From positions 1-64,000 of the forward strand of contig JAEUJZ010000184.1 in assembly GCA_016794505.1 (NCBI GenBank): DNA of 64,000 nt. The letters are read 5' to 3'. Both the position numbers and the translations under genes were made by a program. Under the pieces are notes generated by a model, which was not told the DNA's origin, searched no databases, and worked only from the letters and a program-made list of their open reading frames with translations. The stretch is from Myxococcales bacterium. GTDB lineage: Bacteria; Myxococcota_A; Polyangia; Palsa-1104; JAEUJZ01. This document shows positions 8,529 to 16,794 of the stretch, piece by piece; the stretch's first letter is position 1, and each line of letters opens with the position of its first letter.

Positions 8529-10131
8529 GTAGGGGCGGTGTCTCGCTCAGCATACTCGGCCCCGTGCTCGACGAGGCACGAAAATCCTGCGAGCGCAAGC
8601 CGGCCTTGCCCAGCAGGCGATTCACCGTACGCCGCGAGACGCCCATCAAGCGCGCGAGGCCCGAGATGTTCCCGCCCTCTTCGCGCAGCATCCGCTGCAA
8701 GATCGCGGGTGAATAGGCCTCTTGGCCGGCTCCTGCCCCATCGGCATTCGTCGCATCAGCGACCGCAGCCCCGACGCGGGCCCTGCCGAGGCCCAAGGAA
8801 TCGCCGCTCGCCCCACCGCGATCGAAATCGCCGTCGCTTGGGCGGGCTCCAGTGGGGGGCGTGCTTGAGGATGCGGCGACGAGCGCTGGATGGCCTTGCC
8901 GGCCAGCCGCCTGTCGCCCCGCGACACCCCGCCGCTCGGGTGTCCTCCCCGGATCGGGCCTGGGTGCGGCCAGGCGCTCAGCAAACAGCGGCAGATCGAG
9001 CTCTTCGACATCGGCCGCGAAGGCGCAGGCGTGCTCAGCCAGCGAGAACAGCTGCCGTACATTCATCGGCCAGGGAAACAGCAGCAGCGCCTCTGCTAGG
9101 CGGGCCGAAATCAGCGCCGGTCGTCCCAGGCGACGCAGGAAAAGCGGCAGAATGTCTTCGCTTCGCGTCGTGAGCCGCGGCAGCCCAATGCGCAGCACGG
9201 CCAGCCGAGCCAGAAGGTCTGCCCGGAACTGTCCGCGGGCGACTGCATCATCGAGGTCGCGATTGGTCGCGGCGACCACCCGGACATCGACCGGCACCGG
9301 CTCGCGCGAGCCGACGGGCCAGATCTGCCGTTCTTCGAGCGCCCGCAGGAACTTGGGCTGTAGCGAGAACGGCAGCTCGCCAACCTCGTCGAGAAACAGC
9401 GTCCCACCGTGCGCCTGACGGAACCAGCCGGGCTGGGCCGTCTTGGCACCAGTAAAGGCCCCTGCGACATGGCCGAACAGCTGACTTTCGGCCAGGGATT
9501 CCGAGATATTCGCGCAGTTGATGGGAAGAAACGGCTGCTCGCGACGCGCCGAGCAGGCGTGCAGCATGCGCGCCGATAGCTCTTTGCCCGTGCCGGTCTC
9601 GCCGCTCAGCAACACCGGGGAGTCCTGGTCGGCCGCGCACAGCACCAGATAGCGCAAGAGCTCCATTTCGGGCGCCGTGCCGGGGAGCAGCGCCTGCGAG
9701 CGGACCTGCGGCGCATGCCGGCTGCTCTCCCAGACTGCGGGTCGCAGTCCGCGCACCAGCAGCAGCGAATTTCCCACCCGCAGCACCGCCGGCTGCGCCA
9801 AAGACAGCCTGGCTTCCCTGCGTAGCTCGCCATTCACGAAGGTCCCATTTTTGCTGCCGACGTCTTGCACCACGACCGCCATGCCGTCAGCGGCCAGCGC
9901 AATCCGGGCATGCACCGCCGACGCGCGCTTGTCACCGGGAAGCGGAATCCCTTCCTTCGGGCCGACCGCGCGGCCAATCTGAACGCCCTGAGCCGACACC
10001 ACCACCGACTGAATGGGAAACTCGGCCACACTGAACGGCGCCACTCGGCCGGACGAAAACAACAGCCGCACCACCGGAATCAGCTGGTTTGTCGACTCGA
10101 TCTGGCGGTCCGTTTCAGTACTTGGAGCCAT
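8479..10131 (-). CDS. FHA-domain sigma-54-dependent transcriptional activator
   Basis: 550 residues. An N-terminal FHA domain (about 45-125, with SKNGTFVN and IGRAVG) would bind phosphothreonine. The AAA+ sigma-54 activation domain has Walker A GETGTGKE (177-184), the sigma-54 contact loop GAFTGA (224-229) and Walker B LFLDEVGE (245-252). A Fis-type helix-turn-helix (NISGLARLMGVSRRTVNRLL) lies near the C-terminus after a long Pro/Gly/Ala linker. The FHA domain implies control by a Ser/Thr kinase, and the overlapping downstream kinase-FGE gene and the kinase at 605 are candidates. The divergent operon at 10372 carries a strong -24/-12 element, a likely target. Start ATG 10131 follows a GAGGA-like site. 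Confidence 0.95.
   Translation of the reverse strand: MAPSTETDRQIESTNQLIPVVRLLFSSGRVAPFSVAEFPIQSVVVSAQGVQIGRAVGPKEGIPLPGDKRASAVHARIALAADGMAVVVQDVGSKNGTFVNGELRREARLSLAQPAVLRVGNSLLLVRGLRPAVWESSRHAPQVRSQALLPGTAPEMELLRYLVLCAADQDSPVLLSGETGTGKELSARMLHACSARREQPFLPINCANISESLAESQLFGHVAGAFTGAKTAQPGWFRQAHGGTLFLDEVGELPFSLQPKFLRALEERQIWPVGSREPVPVDVRVVAATNRDLDDAVARGQFRADLLARLAVLRIGLPRLTTRSEDILPLFLRRLGRPALISARLAEALLLFPWPMNVRQLFSLAEHACAFAADVEELDLPLFAERLAAPRPDPGRTPERRGVAGRQAAGRQGHPALVAASSSTPPTGARPSDGDFDRGGASGDSLGLGRARVGAAVADATNADGAGAGQEAYSPAILQRMLREEGGNISGLARLMGVSRRTVNRLLGKAGLRSQDFRASSSTGPSMLSETPPLHEHSDAPPPGERKPGG
8503..8513 (-). repeat. C11 homopolymer in overlapping coding sequence
   Basis: Eleven consecutive G on the plus strand (C11 in the sense strand) lie in the 50-bp overlap of two genes. 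They encode part of a proline run in codons 5-8 of the kinase-FGE protein and the PPP near the end of the activator. Gain or loss of a base would knock out the kinase and only change the activator's last residues. Confidence 0.85.
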
Positions 10132-10298
10132 CCTAGTTCCTCAGCATACGAAAGCCCCAGGGCATTCCAAAGGGCAATCCCGTCGACTCGGTGCAGATGG
10201 CAAATCGGCTTGCAGAGCAAAGTCGACTTGCGCTCTGTCCACCACACAGCGTGTGAGCACAGCGACGGAAATCGCGTCAGCAAGAGGGCTTCCAGGGC

Positions 10299-10313
10299 TG
10301 GCATGAATCTGGC
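10299..10313 (+). promoter_or_regulatory. Sigma-54 (-24/-12) promoter
   Basis: TGGCATGAATCTGGC matches TGGCACG-N4-TTGC at 9 of 11 positions with GG at 10300-10301 and GC at 10312-10313, preceded by C and followed by T as in the extended consensus. The expected start is near 10325, 47 nt before ATG 10372. It lies in the divergent intergenic region next to the FHA sigma-54 activator gene and shares the unusual -12 TGGC with the element at 546. Confidence 0.7.
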
Positions 10314-10371
10314 TTTCCCGCACTCAGCAGGCCGCCTGAGAGTGCCCCCGGCGGACGTACTGCGAGAGCGA

Positions 10372-11205
10372 ATGAACCAGAGCCCCGCCATGCCGTCCCC
10401 CAAGCCAGGAGCCGTGCTCTCTGTGAGTCGGCCTCTCGCTGCGCTGGCAGTCGCGACCCTGTCGTGTTGGGAACCAGCGGCCGCACACGCGAACGGCCAG
10501 CCGCGCAAAGTCCTGGTGCTGAGCGTGAGCGATGAGGGCAGACAGCAGGAACCGCTGCGCCGTGCCCTCGGCAGCCAGGTCGAGAGCAGCGGTGCCATGC
10601 TGGTCAGCGACGCTGGGCTTCGCGATGAACGCCGCGGCTGTGACGAGCCCCGCTGCCTGCGCAGCCTTGCGCAGGAGTTTGGCGCCGACCTGCTGCTTGC
10701 GGCGCGCATGGAGCGCCACGGCCGCTTCGAGCGACTGCTCGATGTCTGGATCTACGACGTCCTGGCCCATCGCGACGTGACGGGTCGCGCCCTCTGCGAC
10801 AGCCGCTTGCCTGAGCCCTGCGTCACCGAGCTTGGGGGGCGCTTGCTGCGGCAGCATCTTGGCGGTCGGTCCGTCGAACCCGCTGCCCTGGCCACACTGG
10901 CAAGGGCGCCGAGCAAAACCCCAGCACAGCCAGCGTCGTCCTGGCCCAGGTGGCGCATCGCGCTGGGGGTCGGCTTCGGCGTAGCGGCCTTGACGAGCCT
11001 GGGAATTGCCATCGGGTACAGCCTCTGGCGCGGCCAGCCCACCGACGGCATGTGCCCATCCCCAGGGCTAAGCACGGCCTGCGCGGTCGACGGCAGCCCG
11101 CAGCTCACCGCGGGCTATGTCCTGGGCGGCCTCGCCAGCGCCGCCGCCACCGCCACCTTCGCTTGGCCGCGTTCCCCCCGTCGCAACAAGGAGACGCCAC
11201 GATGA
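10372..11205 (+). CDS. Exported/membrane protein with two C-terminal helices
   Basis: 277 residues from ATG 10372 (ATG 10390 is possible). A signal-like hydrophobic segment ends near AAAHA. The following 140-residue domain contains RKVLVLSVSDEG, CDEPRCLRSLAQEFGADLLLAAR and WIYDVLAHRDVTGRALC; this resembles the periplasmic alpha/beta domains that accompany myxobacterial kinase loci, with paired Cys. Two membrane helices follow (about IALGVGFGVAALTSLGIAIGY and LTAGYVLGGLASAAATATF). The stop overlaps the next gene by ATGA, so translation is coupled. A sigma-54 element lies upstream. Exact function unknown. Confidence 0.75.
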   Translation: MNQSPAMPSPKPGAVLSVSRPLAALAVATLSCWEPAAAHANGQPRKVLVLSVSDEGRQQEPLRRALGSQVESSGAMLVSDAGLRDERRGCDEPRCLRSLAQEFGADLLLAARMERHGRFERLLDVWIYDVLAHRDVTGRALCDSRLPEPCVTELGGRLLRQHLGGRSVEPAALATLARAPSKTPAQPASSWPRWRIALGVGFGVAALTSLGIAIGYSLWRGQPTDGMCPSPGLSTACAVDGSPQLTAGYVLGGLASAAATATFAWPRSPRRNKETPR

Positions 11206-12341
11206 ACTCCGACCGTCTACGTTGCCTTCGTTCCACCCTCCAGCCGCTGTGCTTCCCCCTGTGGCTGGTCCCCGTGCTTTTCGCCGCGTGTGGGCCGGGG
11301 AGGGTCTCGACCTGTACCTTCGCCGAGCAGCCCGAGTGCCACGCGACCGAGCCACCCCGTGACCAGGGCAGCAGCGAGAACCTCGATGCCGCGACTCCGC
11401 CCGCCCCGCCCGCCTGGCCCATCCGGCGAACATTCCGCGAGGTGACGCGCGTCTTCTTGGATCCCAAACGACAATTCGCTGGAATTTATCAAAACGAGGC
11501 CATTGTCAGACAAGAGAATAATAGCTTGCTTCGATATGCTCGCCGACCCGATGTGTCAGGCGTGGTCTATAATCCCGCTTATATTAATCTGGGAATTTCA
11601 ATATCATACGACTTCGACAGCCCATATGACAAAATCTATGTTACCAAATCGTCGGCATACTCAGTTCAGTATGATCCTGACATGACCCGCGCTTACTCTT
11701 CTAAGGGTGATGTGTTATGGCGCGCCCAGACCAGCGAACGAGGGCCGGCCGTAAGGGCATTTTTTGATTCTCAGACAAATTCTATTGCCATTTCTGCGCA
11801 TAATGCTGGAACGACAAATTTTCACATAATACTGCCGAATGTAAAATTTTCACGCAAAGTCGAAAGGCGTATTATTTCTTCGCACGTGATTGGTGATCTA
11901 GATAAATACGATAATACAAATAATGGCTTAGAATATATTTCCCTTGCAGCAGACGGCGTAGACGTCGTACGGCACGAATTACCTGATAGCGCAAGTCAAG
12001 TGCTCGACCCAGAGCTGGCGAAGGCGCTTGAAAAGGCTCTGACTCGCCCCGCTGCTGGCCTGTCCATTCAATCAGCCTGTATCTTGGACTTTAACAACGA
12101 TAATCACATGGATTTTCTATATACAATTGGCGGAATGCTGCACTCAGTCACATATCTTGGACGCAAGAACGCGTCAAATTCCCCGAGATTCTTTGCGTGG
12201 CCACAGGACTCATTTCCACGATTAATGGCTAGCGAAGCCTTATCCATTCATCCCATCAATATAGACGGTGATCAATTTCCAGATCTTCTGATCGAAACAA
12301 AGGATCATCTCATCTATCTCATCAATGAATCTGCGCAATAG
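11202..12341 (+). CDS. VCBS/FG-GAP repeat lipoprotein
   Basis: 379 residues from ATG 11202, which overlaps the preceding stop by 4 bp. The N-terminus (MNSDRLRC...) leads to a lipobox-like LFAACG, then a Pro/Ala linker. The C-terminal third holds FG-GAP-like segments (LDFNNDNHMDFLYTIGG, INIDGDQFPDLLIETKD) that align in order with the partial protein at 1-396, making them paralogues. From about 11450 to the end the base composition is markedly more AT-rich than the flanks, suggesting a different history for this domain. Probably displayed on the outer membrane or in the periplasm together with the coupled membrane protein. Confidence 0.8.
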   Translation: MNSDRLRCLRSTLQPLCFPLWLVPVLFAACGPGRVSTCTFAEQPECHATEPPRDQGSSENLDAATPPAPPAWPIRRTFREVTRVFLDPKRQFAGIYQNEAIVRQENNSLLRYARRPDVSGVVYNPAYINLGISISYDFDSPYDKIYVTKSSAYSVQYDPDMTRAYSSKGDVLWRAQTSERGPAVRAFFDSQTNSIAISAHNAGTTNFHIILPNVKFSRKVERRIISSHVIGDLDKYDNTNNGLEYISLAADGVDVVRHELPDSASQVLDPELAKALEKALTRPAAGLSIQSACILDFNNDNHMDFLYTIGGMLHSVTYLGRKNASNSPRFFAWPQDSFPRLMASEALSIHPINIDGDQFPDLLIETKDHLIYLINESAQ

Positions 12342-12465
12342 ACAGAGTTTTCAAGAATTCATGATGCCGATCATCACAGCGACGGACAAGGCCGTCTGAT
12401 CTGGAGCAAAGCGACTGGCGCGCAGGGCCTTGCAGGCGATGGCCTTGCGCGTCTTGTCTGCGGGG

Positions 12466-13329
12466 TTACAGCAGGTCCAGCGTGTAGCCAGCGAGCTTCA
12501 GGCCATTGTCGCTGGGCACCAACGTCCAGCGAGTGAAGTTGCTTAGAAACATCGGCGGCTGTGTGCCAATGGCACCCTCAAAGTGCAGAACGAACGTGAC
12601 CTGAAAACTGCCGTTTTCACCACGGGCAACCTGGACTGCCATGGGCTGATGAGACGAATACGACTGCATATCGCGCTGCATGATTAAAAATGCTTTGAGC
12701 GCGGCTGCATTGTCAATGGAAGTGCCCAATATATTGATGTTCAATGGTCCTTCGGAGACCATGGACATCAAGGCATCTGCATCTCCTAAATCAATGAATT
12801 TAAACCATTCGTGAACAAAGGCTTTGGCTTCGTTGATCAAGAATTTTCCATGCCGTTCATGATCGATTCGATCGGCACTGCTTGGCGTCGGAGGTTGTGT
12901 CATAAGCACTTTGTATCCGTGAATTTTGGGCAGCCGGCCTGATGGATCGTGGGAATTGCCTTCCCCCAACCGCACATGCATGCGGCCAATGAACTGCATG
13001 GTCACGTAGTCGCCGTTTTCAAGCTGGGCCTGGTATTCGTGTGGGCATAAGAGTTCGTACGTGCCAGGTTGGCCGATGGGGAAAACGAAGAGTTCATGCA
13101 GACAGTGCGCCGAGCGCTGGATCGCGCGAAACGACGCGCGAGCATAGGTCAGCAGCTCGGGCAGCGTCTTGAGTGTCGCCTGTGGATAGACGAATTCCAG
13201 CTCGCCTTCCGGCAGGTAGGGCAGCAGCGCATCCACGTCGGTGCCGCGGTCGAATTTGCAGTACCACTGATACGCAAACTGCTTCAGGGAATTGGCGATA
13301 CGCGTCGCGTCTTGCAAAGGGTGATTCAC
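12466..13329 (-). CDS. Tandem NTF2-like (SnoaL-type) domain protein
   Basis: 287 residues from GTG 13329, chosen because GGAG sits 5 nt upstream; the open frame extends to 13419 but that part reads as non-coding. Two similar halves of about 140 residues each begin with an amphipathic helix ending in an aromatic-rich segment (KQFAYQWYCKFDRGTDVDALLPYL; AKAFVHEWFKFIDLGDADALMSMV) and end in beta strands, the pattern of a duplicated NTF2-like cone fold. The ligand or reaction is unknown. No signal peptide, so cytoplasmic. It stands alone between the VCBS operon and the aldose epimerase gene. Confidence 0.75.
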   Translation of the reverse strand: MNHPLQDATRIANSLKQFAYQWYCKFDRGTDVDALLPYLPEGELEFVYPQATLKTLPELLTYARASFRAIQRSAHCLHELFVFPIGQPGTYELLCPHEYQAQLENGDYVTMQFIGRMHVRLGEGNSHDPSGRLPKIHGYKVLMTQPPTPSSADRIDHERHGKFLINEAKAFVHEWFKFIDLGDADALMSMVSEGPLNINILGTSIDNAAALKAFLIMQRDMQSYSSHQPMAVQVARGENGSFQVTFVLHFEGAIGTQPPMFLSNFTRWTLVPSDNGLKLAGYTLDLL

Positions 13330-13553
13330 GGCGTCTCCTATGGCGAAATGGAACGAGGGGGGCCGGACGGCGAATCCGACATCGGCCGCTGGGCATGACC
13401 GCGCTGTGCAGCCGGCCACCGGACCACGCGCTTGACCACCAAGCGAGGAACCGTGCCCAAGGAATAGCGTACTGCGCGGGGCCTCGCAGATTCAATCGCA
13501 TCGTCACCGTCACCGGGGGCTCGGCGACGCTGCGCGGCTCGCCCGCCCGGTAT

Positions 13554-14501
13554 CTATTGGGCGATAGACAATTTTATGCGGATATGGCCACCCAAGGTCT
13601 GTCCAGGGGCCAGGACCTGCAGACCGGTGCCGGGGACGCCGCGCTCGGCCAGGTTGCAGGCGTCGGTGGCATGACTGACCGGCTCTAGGGCCAGGGTGCC
13701 GTCGGGATCGCCGTTATAGACGACGAAGTGGCTGAACACGGGATCGGCGGCAAGCTGCAGGGACAGCCCGGTGTCTGGCCAGCTCAGGTCGGCACGGCCA
13801 TCCCAGCCGGCAAAGGCGCAGTCGATGGACTGGGCATAGACATCGCGCGGTGTCGAGAAGTCGTGCTGCGGCAAGAGCGACTGCGCGGGCCCGCGCGGAA
13901 TGATTTGCTCGTCGACGGCATAGAAGCCGGTGGCCGAAAAGCGCAGCCGCGGGCTCGCTGCACCGGGCCACAGCGTGCGCACGAAGTACGGGTGGATTCC
14001 CAGGCCGGCTGGCTGCTCGCGATCGTCGGTGTTGGTCAGCGCAAACGCGATCTGCAGCGTCGTATCCTGCAGGCGATATTCCGTCGACAGCTGATAGTGA
14101 AAGGGAAAGTTGCGATCCCGACTGTGCCGCGAGTCGTACCGGCAGAGCAGGCTGCAGGCATCCGTCTGCTCGACCTCAAAGGGACGCATGCGCACGTCGC
14201 CATGAATCGTCTGCCCGTCGGGCCAGTTGGCAGCCAGGCTGTACGTCTGTCCGCGGAAGCGCAGCTTGCCATCGCGGATGCGGTTGGAATAAGGCGCCAG
14301 CGTATAGCTTGAAAACCCGGCAGAGTCGCCGCGCGCAAGTGCGTGCTCAGACGTGGGGCGAAAGATCGGCAGCCACGTCGGTGCGGTCGTGGGCGCACGC
14401 GGCAGACGCTCACGGCGCAGCGAAAACTCGATCGGGCTGGCACCAACGTCGGGCGCGATGCACAAGCGCAGGGCTTCGTTCTGGATGGCTCGGGTCTTCA
14501 T
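13554..14501 (-). CDS. Aldose 1-epimerase family protein
   Basis: 315 residues covering the full galactose-mutarotase-like beta-sandwich. Family motifs are visible: LAPYSNRIRDGKLRFRGQTY, TIHGDVRMRPF, GLGIHPYF with the catalytic-type His, and LEPVSHATDACN near the end. The family interconverts alpha and beta anomers of aldoses or related sugars; this member belongs to the shorter uncharacterised branch rather than clearly to GalM. Its ATG overlaps the stop of the upstream iron permease gene (ATGA), so the two are translationally coupled although no metabolic link is obvious. Confidence 0.88.
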   Translation of the reverse strand: MKTRAIQNEALRLCIAPDVGASPIEFSLRRERLPRAPTTAPTWLPIFRPTSEHALARGDSAGFSSYTLAPYSNRIRDGKLRFRGQTYSLAANWPDGQTIHGDVRMRPFEVEQTDACSLLCRYDSRHSRDRNFPFHYQLSTEYRLQDTTLQIAFALTNTDDREQPAGLGIHPYFVRTLWPGAASPRLRFSATGFYAVDEQIIPRGPAQSLLPQHDFSTPRDVYAQSIDCAFAGWDGRADLSWPDTGLSLQLAADPVFSHFVVYNGDPDGTLALEPVSHATDACNLAERGVPGTGLQVLAPGQTLGGHIRIKLSIAQ

Positions 14502-16588
14502 GCGGAAGACGGCTGCGTATCACGGCCCGTGGCGGGTGGGTTGCTGGATCGCCGCGAGCGCAGGCGCTCAAGCAGGCTTGGGAACAGCAGCAGACCAACG
14601 ACGACAAGCTGCGCAATCAGCCCCTGCCACGTCGGGTAGATGCCCAGGAACGAGAGCCCCGACCACGGCTGACCCCCGAACGCCAGCATCGACATGCGCA
14701 GATAGCCGCCCTCTTGCAGCGCGTGGATGCCGTGTCCTGTCAGCGAGACGGACAGCAGGGCAAGCAGGATGCTGGACGCCAACATCACGGGCCGCGGGTT
14801 GAGCTTGCGGCCGATGCGTCCGACGACCAGAACCAAGCCAACGAGCAACACCGTGGCGATGGCGATGCCAAGCAGCACTGGTTTCCAGCCGCCGGGCCCC
14901 GCGTCTAGAAGCAGCGCGCGATAGAACAGCACGGTCTCTAGCGCCTCGCGATAGGCGGCGAAAAAGGCGATGCCGAACAGGGCCAGCGACTGGCGGCTCT
15001 GCTGATCGGCGGCGGCCTCGACGCGCTTGCGCAGAAAGCCCAGCCAGTGCTTGGCCTCGCGGGCGCCCAGCACCCAGTGCGTTACGGTGATCAGCACGAC
15101 GGCAGCCAGCAGCGAAATCAGGCCTTCGGCGAGCTCTCGTCGCGCGCCATCGATCAACTGACCGAGCAAGGCAAAGGTCAAAAGGCCGGCGGGCACCGAC
15201 GCCAACCAGCCCAAGTGAACGCTGCGCGACAGTTGACCCTGCCCCGACTTGCGCAGGAAGGCGAGCAGCGCGGCAATCAGAAGCGCCACTTCCAGCCCTT
15301 CGCGCAGCGCGATGACCAGCGATGCCAGCAGCGACTTCACAGAAGATCGTGATCCGCTGGCGCGCTCACCATCGGCAGTGGCCAGCAAACCAAGGATTCG
15401 ATCGCGCGCTTGCTGCGCAGCGGTGGCAGCGGGGGCTCTTTCGGGATCGGTGGCCTGACGAAGCGCGGCAAAGGCTGCTTCCAGCGACACGACCAGCTCG
15501 GGCTTTTCGATGCGCAGCGCGGCTTCGTGTGGCTCGATGCCGTCGAGGTATGCGGCAATCGCGAAGCGGTGGGCTTCCGTGAACTGCCCCTTTTCCGCGG
15601 CGTCAACGCTCTTTTGCAGAAGAGTGCGCGTGAGCTCAAAGCGCGAGCCGGCAGCGTGCGCATACGGCGCCTGCGTTCGCAGCAGGGACAGCGCCGCTTG
15701 GCGCGCCGCTGTGGCGGTCGCATCGCTTCCGTCGAGACCGGCGCGACGCAGCTCGGCATCCAACTCTTCATCGGAAAGCTCGGCGAGCACGGCTGGCTCG
15801 CGCAGACGGTCATAGCCGGCCTGGGACAGTGCGACCGGACGCTGGGCGACAGAGCCAGCGCTTCCCGGTGTGCCATGTCGCAGCGCGACGACGTAAAAGG
15901 CCAGGTGCCAGCGATCTTGGGCGGGCAGCGTGTCAAAGGCCGCCATGCCGGTTCCGGGGATGCCAAAAGTCAGCGCATGGAAGGCGAGAGCCGGTGCCAC
16001 CTTGGCCATCCGTTCGGCGTCATGAAACGAAACGGGAGGAGGCTTTAAGGCGGCCGCTGTCGGGGTATCGGCGCGACCGCTTTCGCCGTGGCAGCTGGCG
16101 CAGAGCTGGCGATACAGCGCGGCGCCACGCTCGGCCTGCAGCGATGCGGTCGGTACCATGCGCAGCGCAAAGGCTGACTTCAGCGTCTCACGCACGGCTC
16201 GACACAGCGTTTGCACCGTCTTTGGACTGGCCTTGTCGGCCACGGCTTTTTCAACGGCGGCAAGCTGCGTGGTCAGCGTCGGCAGGCTCGCCGAATCGAC
16301 GGCCGCGGCCGCAAGCTCAGGCAAGAGCTTGCGCGCCGCTGCGAGAAGATCCGCTTGCTCTGCGTACTCGCTGGCCTCGATGACCTGGCCGTCGCGGACT
16401 GCACCGGCATAGTCGGCGGCCACATAATCGACGACCTGGGCGACGCGCTGCGTGGCTCGCTCGGCCGCTTGCTTCGAGCCTTCATTCGCCGCGGCTGTGC
16501 CCAGCCAAAGCAGCACCGCCAAGCTGCAGAGCAGCGAGGAGCGCCACGGCTTCGGGGGTATTTTGCAAATGAAAATCGTTTTCAACAC
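14498..16588 (-). CDS. FTR1-family iron permease with N-terminal cytochrome c domain
   Basis: About 696 residues from GTG 16588. A signal-like segment (SSLLCSLAVLLWLGTAAA) is followed by a helical periplasmic domain, a c-type cytochrome motif CASCH in LYRQLCASCHGESGR, a second helical region, and a C-terminal FTR1 permease with seven or so helices. The two iron-binding motifs are intact: REGLE in ALREGLEVALLIAALLAFL and REALE in AYREALETVLFY. This composite layout is known for high-affinity ferrous uptake systems where a haem domain may oxidise Fe(II). A Fur-like box overlaps codons 2-6 and a TTGACA promoter lies just upstream, predicting iron repression and a nearly leaderless mRNA. No ATG start is available; GTG 16588 or TTG 16585 are the candidates. 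Confidence 0.88.
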   Translation of the reverse strand: MLKTIFICKIPPKPWRSSLLCSLAVLLWLGTAAANEGSKQAAERATQRVAQVVDYVAADYAGAVRDGQVIEASEYAEQADLLAAARKLLPELAAAAVDSASLPTLTTQLAAVEKAVADKASPKTVQTLCRAVRETLKSAFALRMVPTASLQAERGAALYRQLCASCHGESGRADTPTAAALKPPPVSFHDAERMAKVAPALAFHALTFGIPGTGMAAFDTLPAQDRWHLAFYVVALRHGTPGSAGSVAQRPVALSQAGYDRLREPAVLAELSDEELDAELRRAGLDGSDATATAARQAALSLLRTQAPYAHAAGSRFELTRTLLQKSVDAAEKGQFTEAHRFAIAAYLDGIEPHEAALRIEKPELVVSLEAAFAALRQATDPERAPAATAAQQARDRILGLLATADGERASGSRSSVKSLLASLVIALREGLEVALLIAALLAFLRKSGQGQLSRSVHLGWLASVPAGLLTFALLGQLIDGARRELAEGLISLLAAVVLITVTHWVLGAREAKHWLGFLRKRVEAAADQQSRQSLALFGIAFFAAYREALETVLFYRALLLDAGPGGWKPVLLGIAIATVLLVGLVLVVGRIGRKLNPRPVMLASSILLALLSVSLTGHGIHALQEGGYLRMSMLAFGGQPWSGLSFLGIYPTWQGLIAQLVVVGLLLFPSLLERLRSRRSSNPPATGRDTQPSSA
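16570..16584. promoter_or_regulatory. Fur-box-like operator at the iron permease start
   Basis: TGAAAATCGTTTTCA fits the Fur 7-1-7 pattern TGATAAT-N-ATTATCA at 11 of 14 positions and is nearly palindromic. It is immediately downstream of the predicted start of the FTR1 transcript, inside the first codons, where a bound repressor would block transcription. Confidence 0.65.
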
Positions 16589-16594
16589 GGAGCC

Positions 16595-16624
16595 ATTTTC
16601 CGCCCCTTCACGCCTGGCTGTCAA
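16595..16624 (-). promoter_or_regulatory. Sigma-70-like promoter of the iron permease operon
   Basis: On the minus strand a perfect -35 TTGACA (16624-16619) is followed after 18 bp by GAAAAT (16600-16595), a 4-of-6 match to TATAAT. The expected start falls at about 16588, on the GTG itself. Together with the adjacent Fur-like box this forms a coherent iron-regulated promoter. Confidence 0.55.
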
Positions 16625-16794
16625 GGGACCGGCCCCGCTGCAACTGGCTGCCCGAGAAACCTGGGCGATGGCGAGCGCAGAAGGCGCTAGAAGTTGGTGA
16701 CTTGGCCCGCCGGCCGGAGAAAATAGAACGATCGACTTTGCCTTGTGACTCGCGTGCTTGCGCGTCACCTAGCCGGAACGTGAGGAGACTGTTC

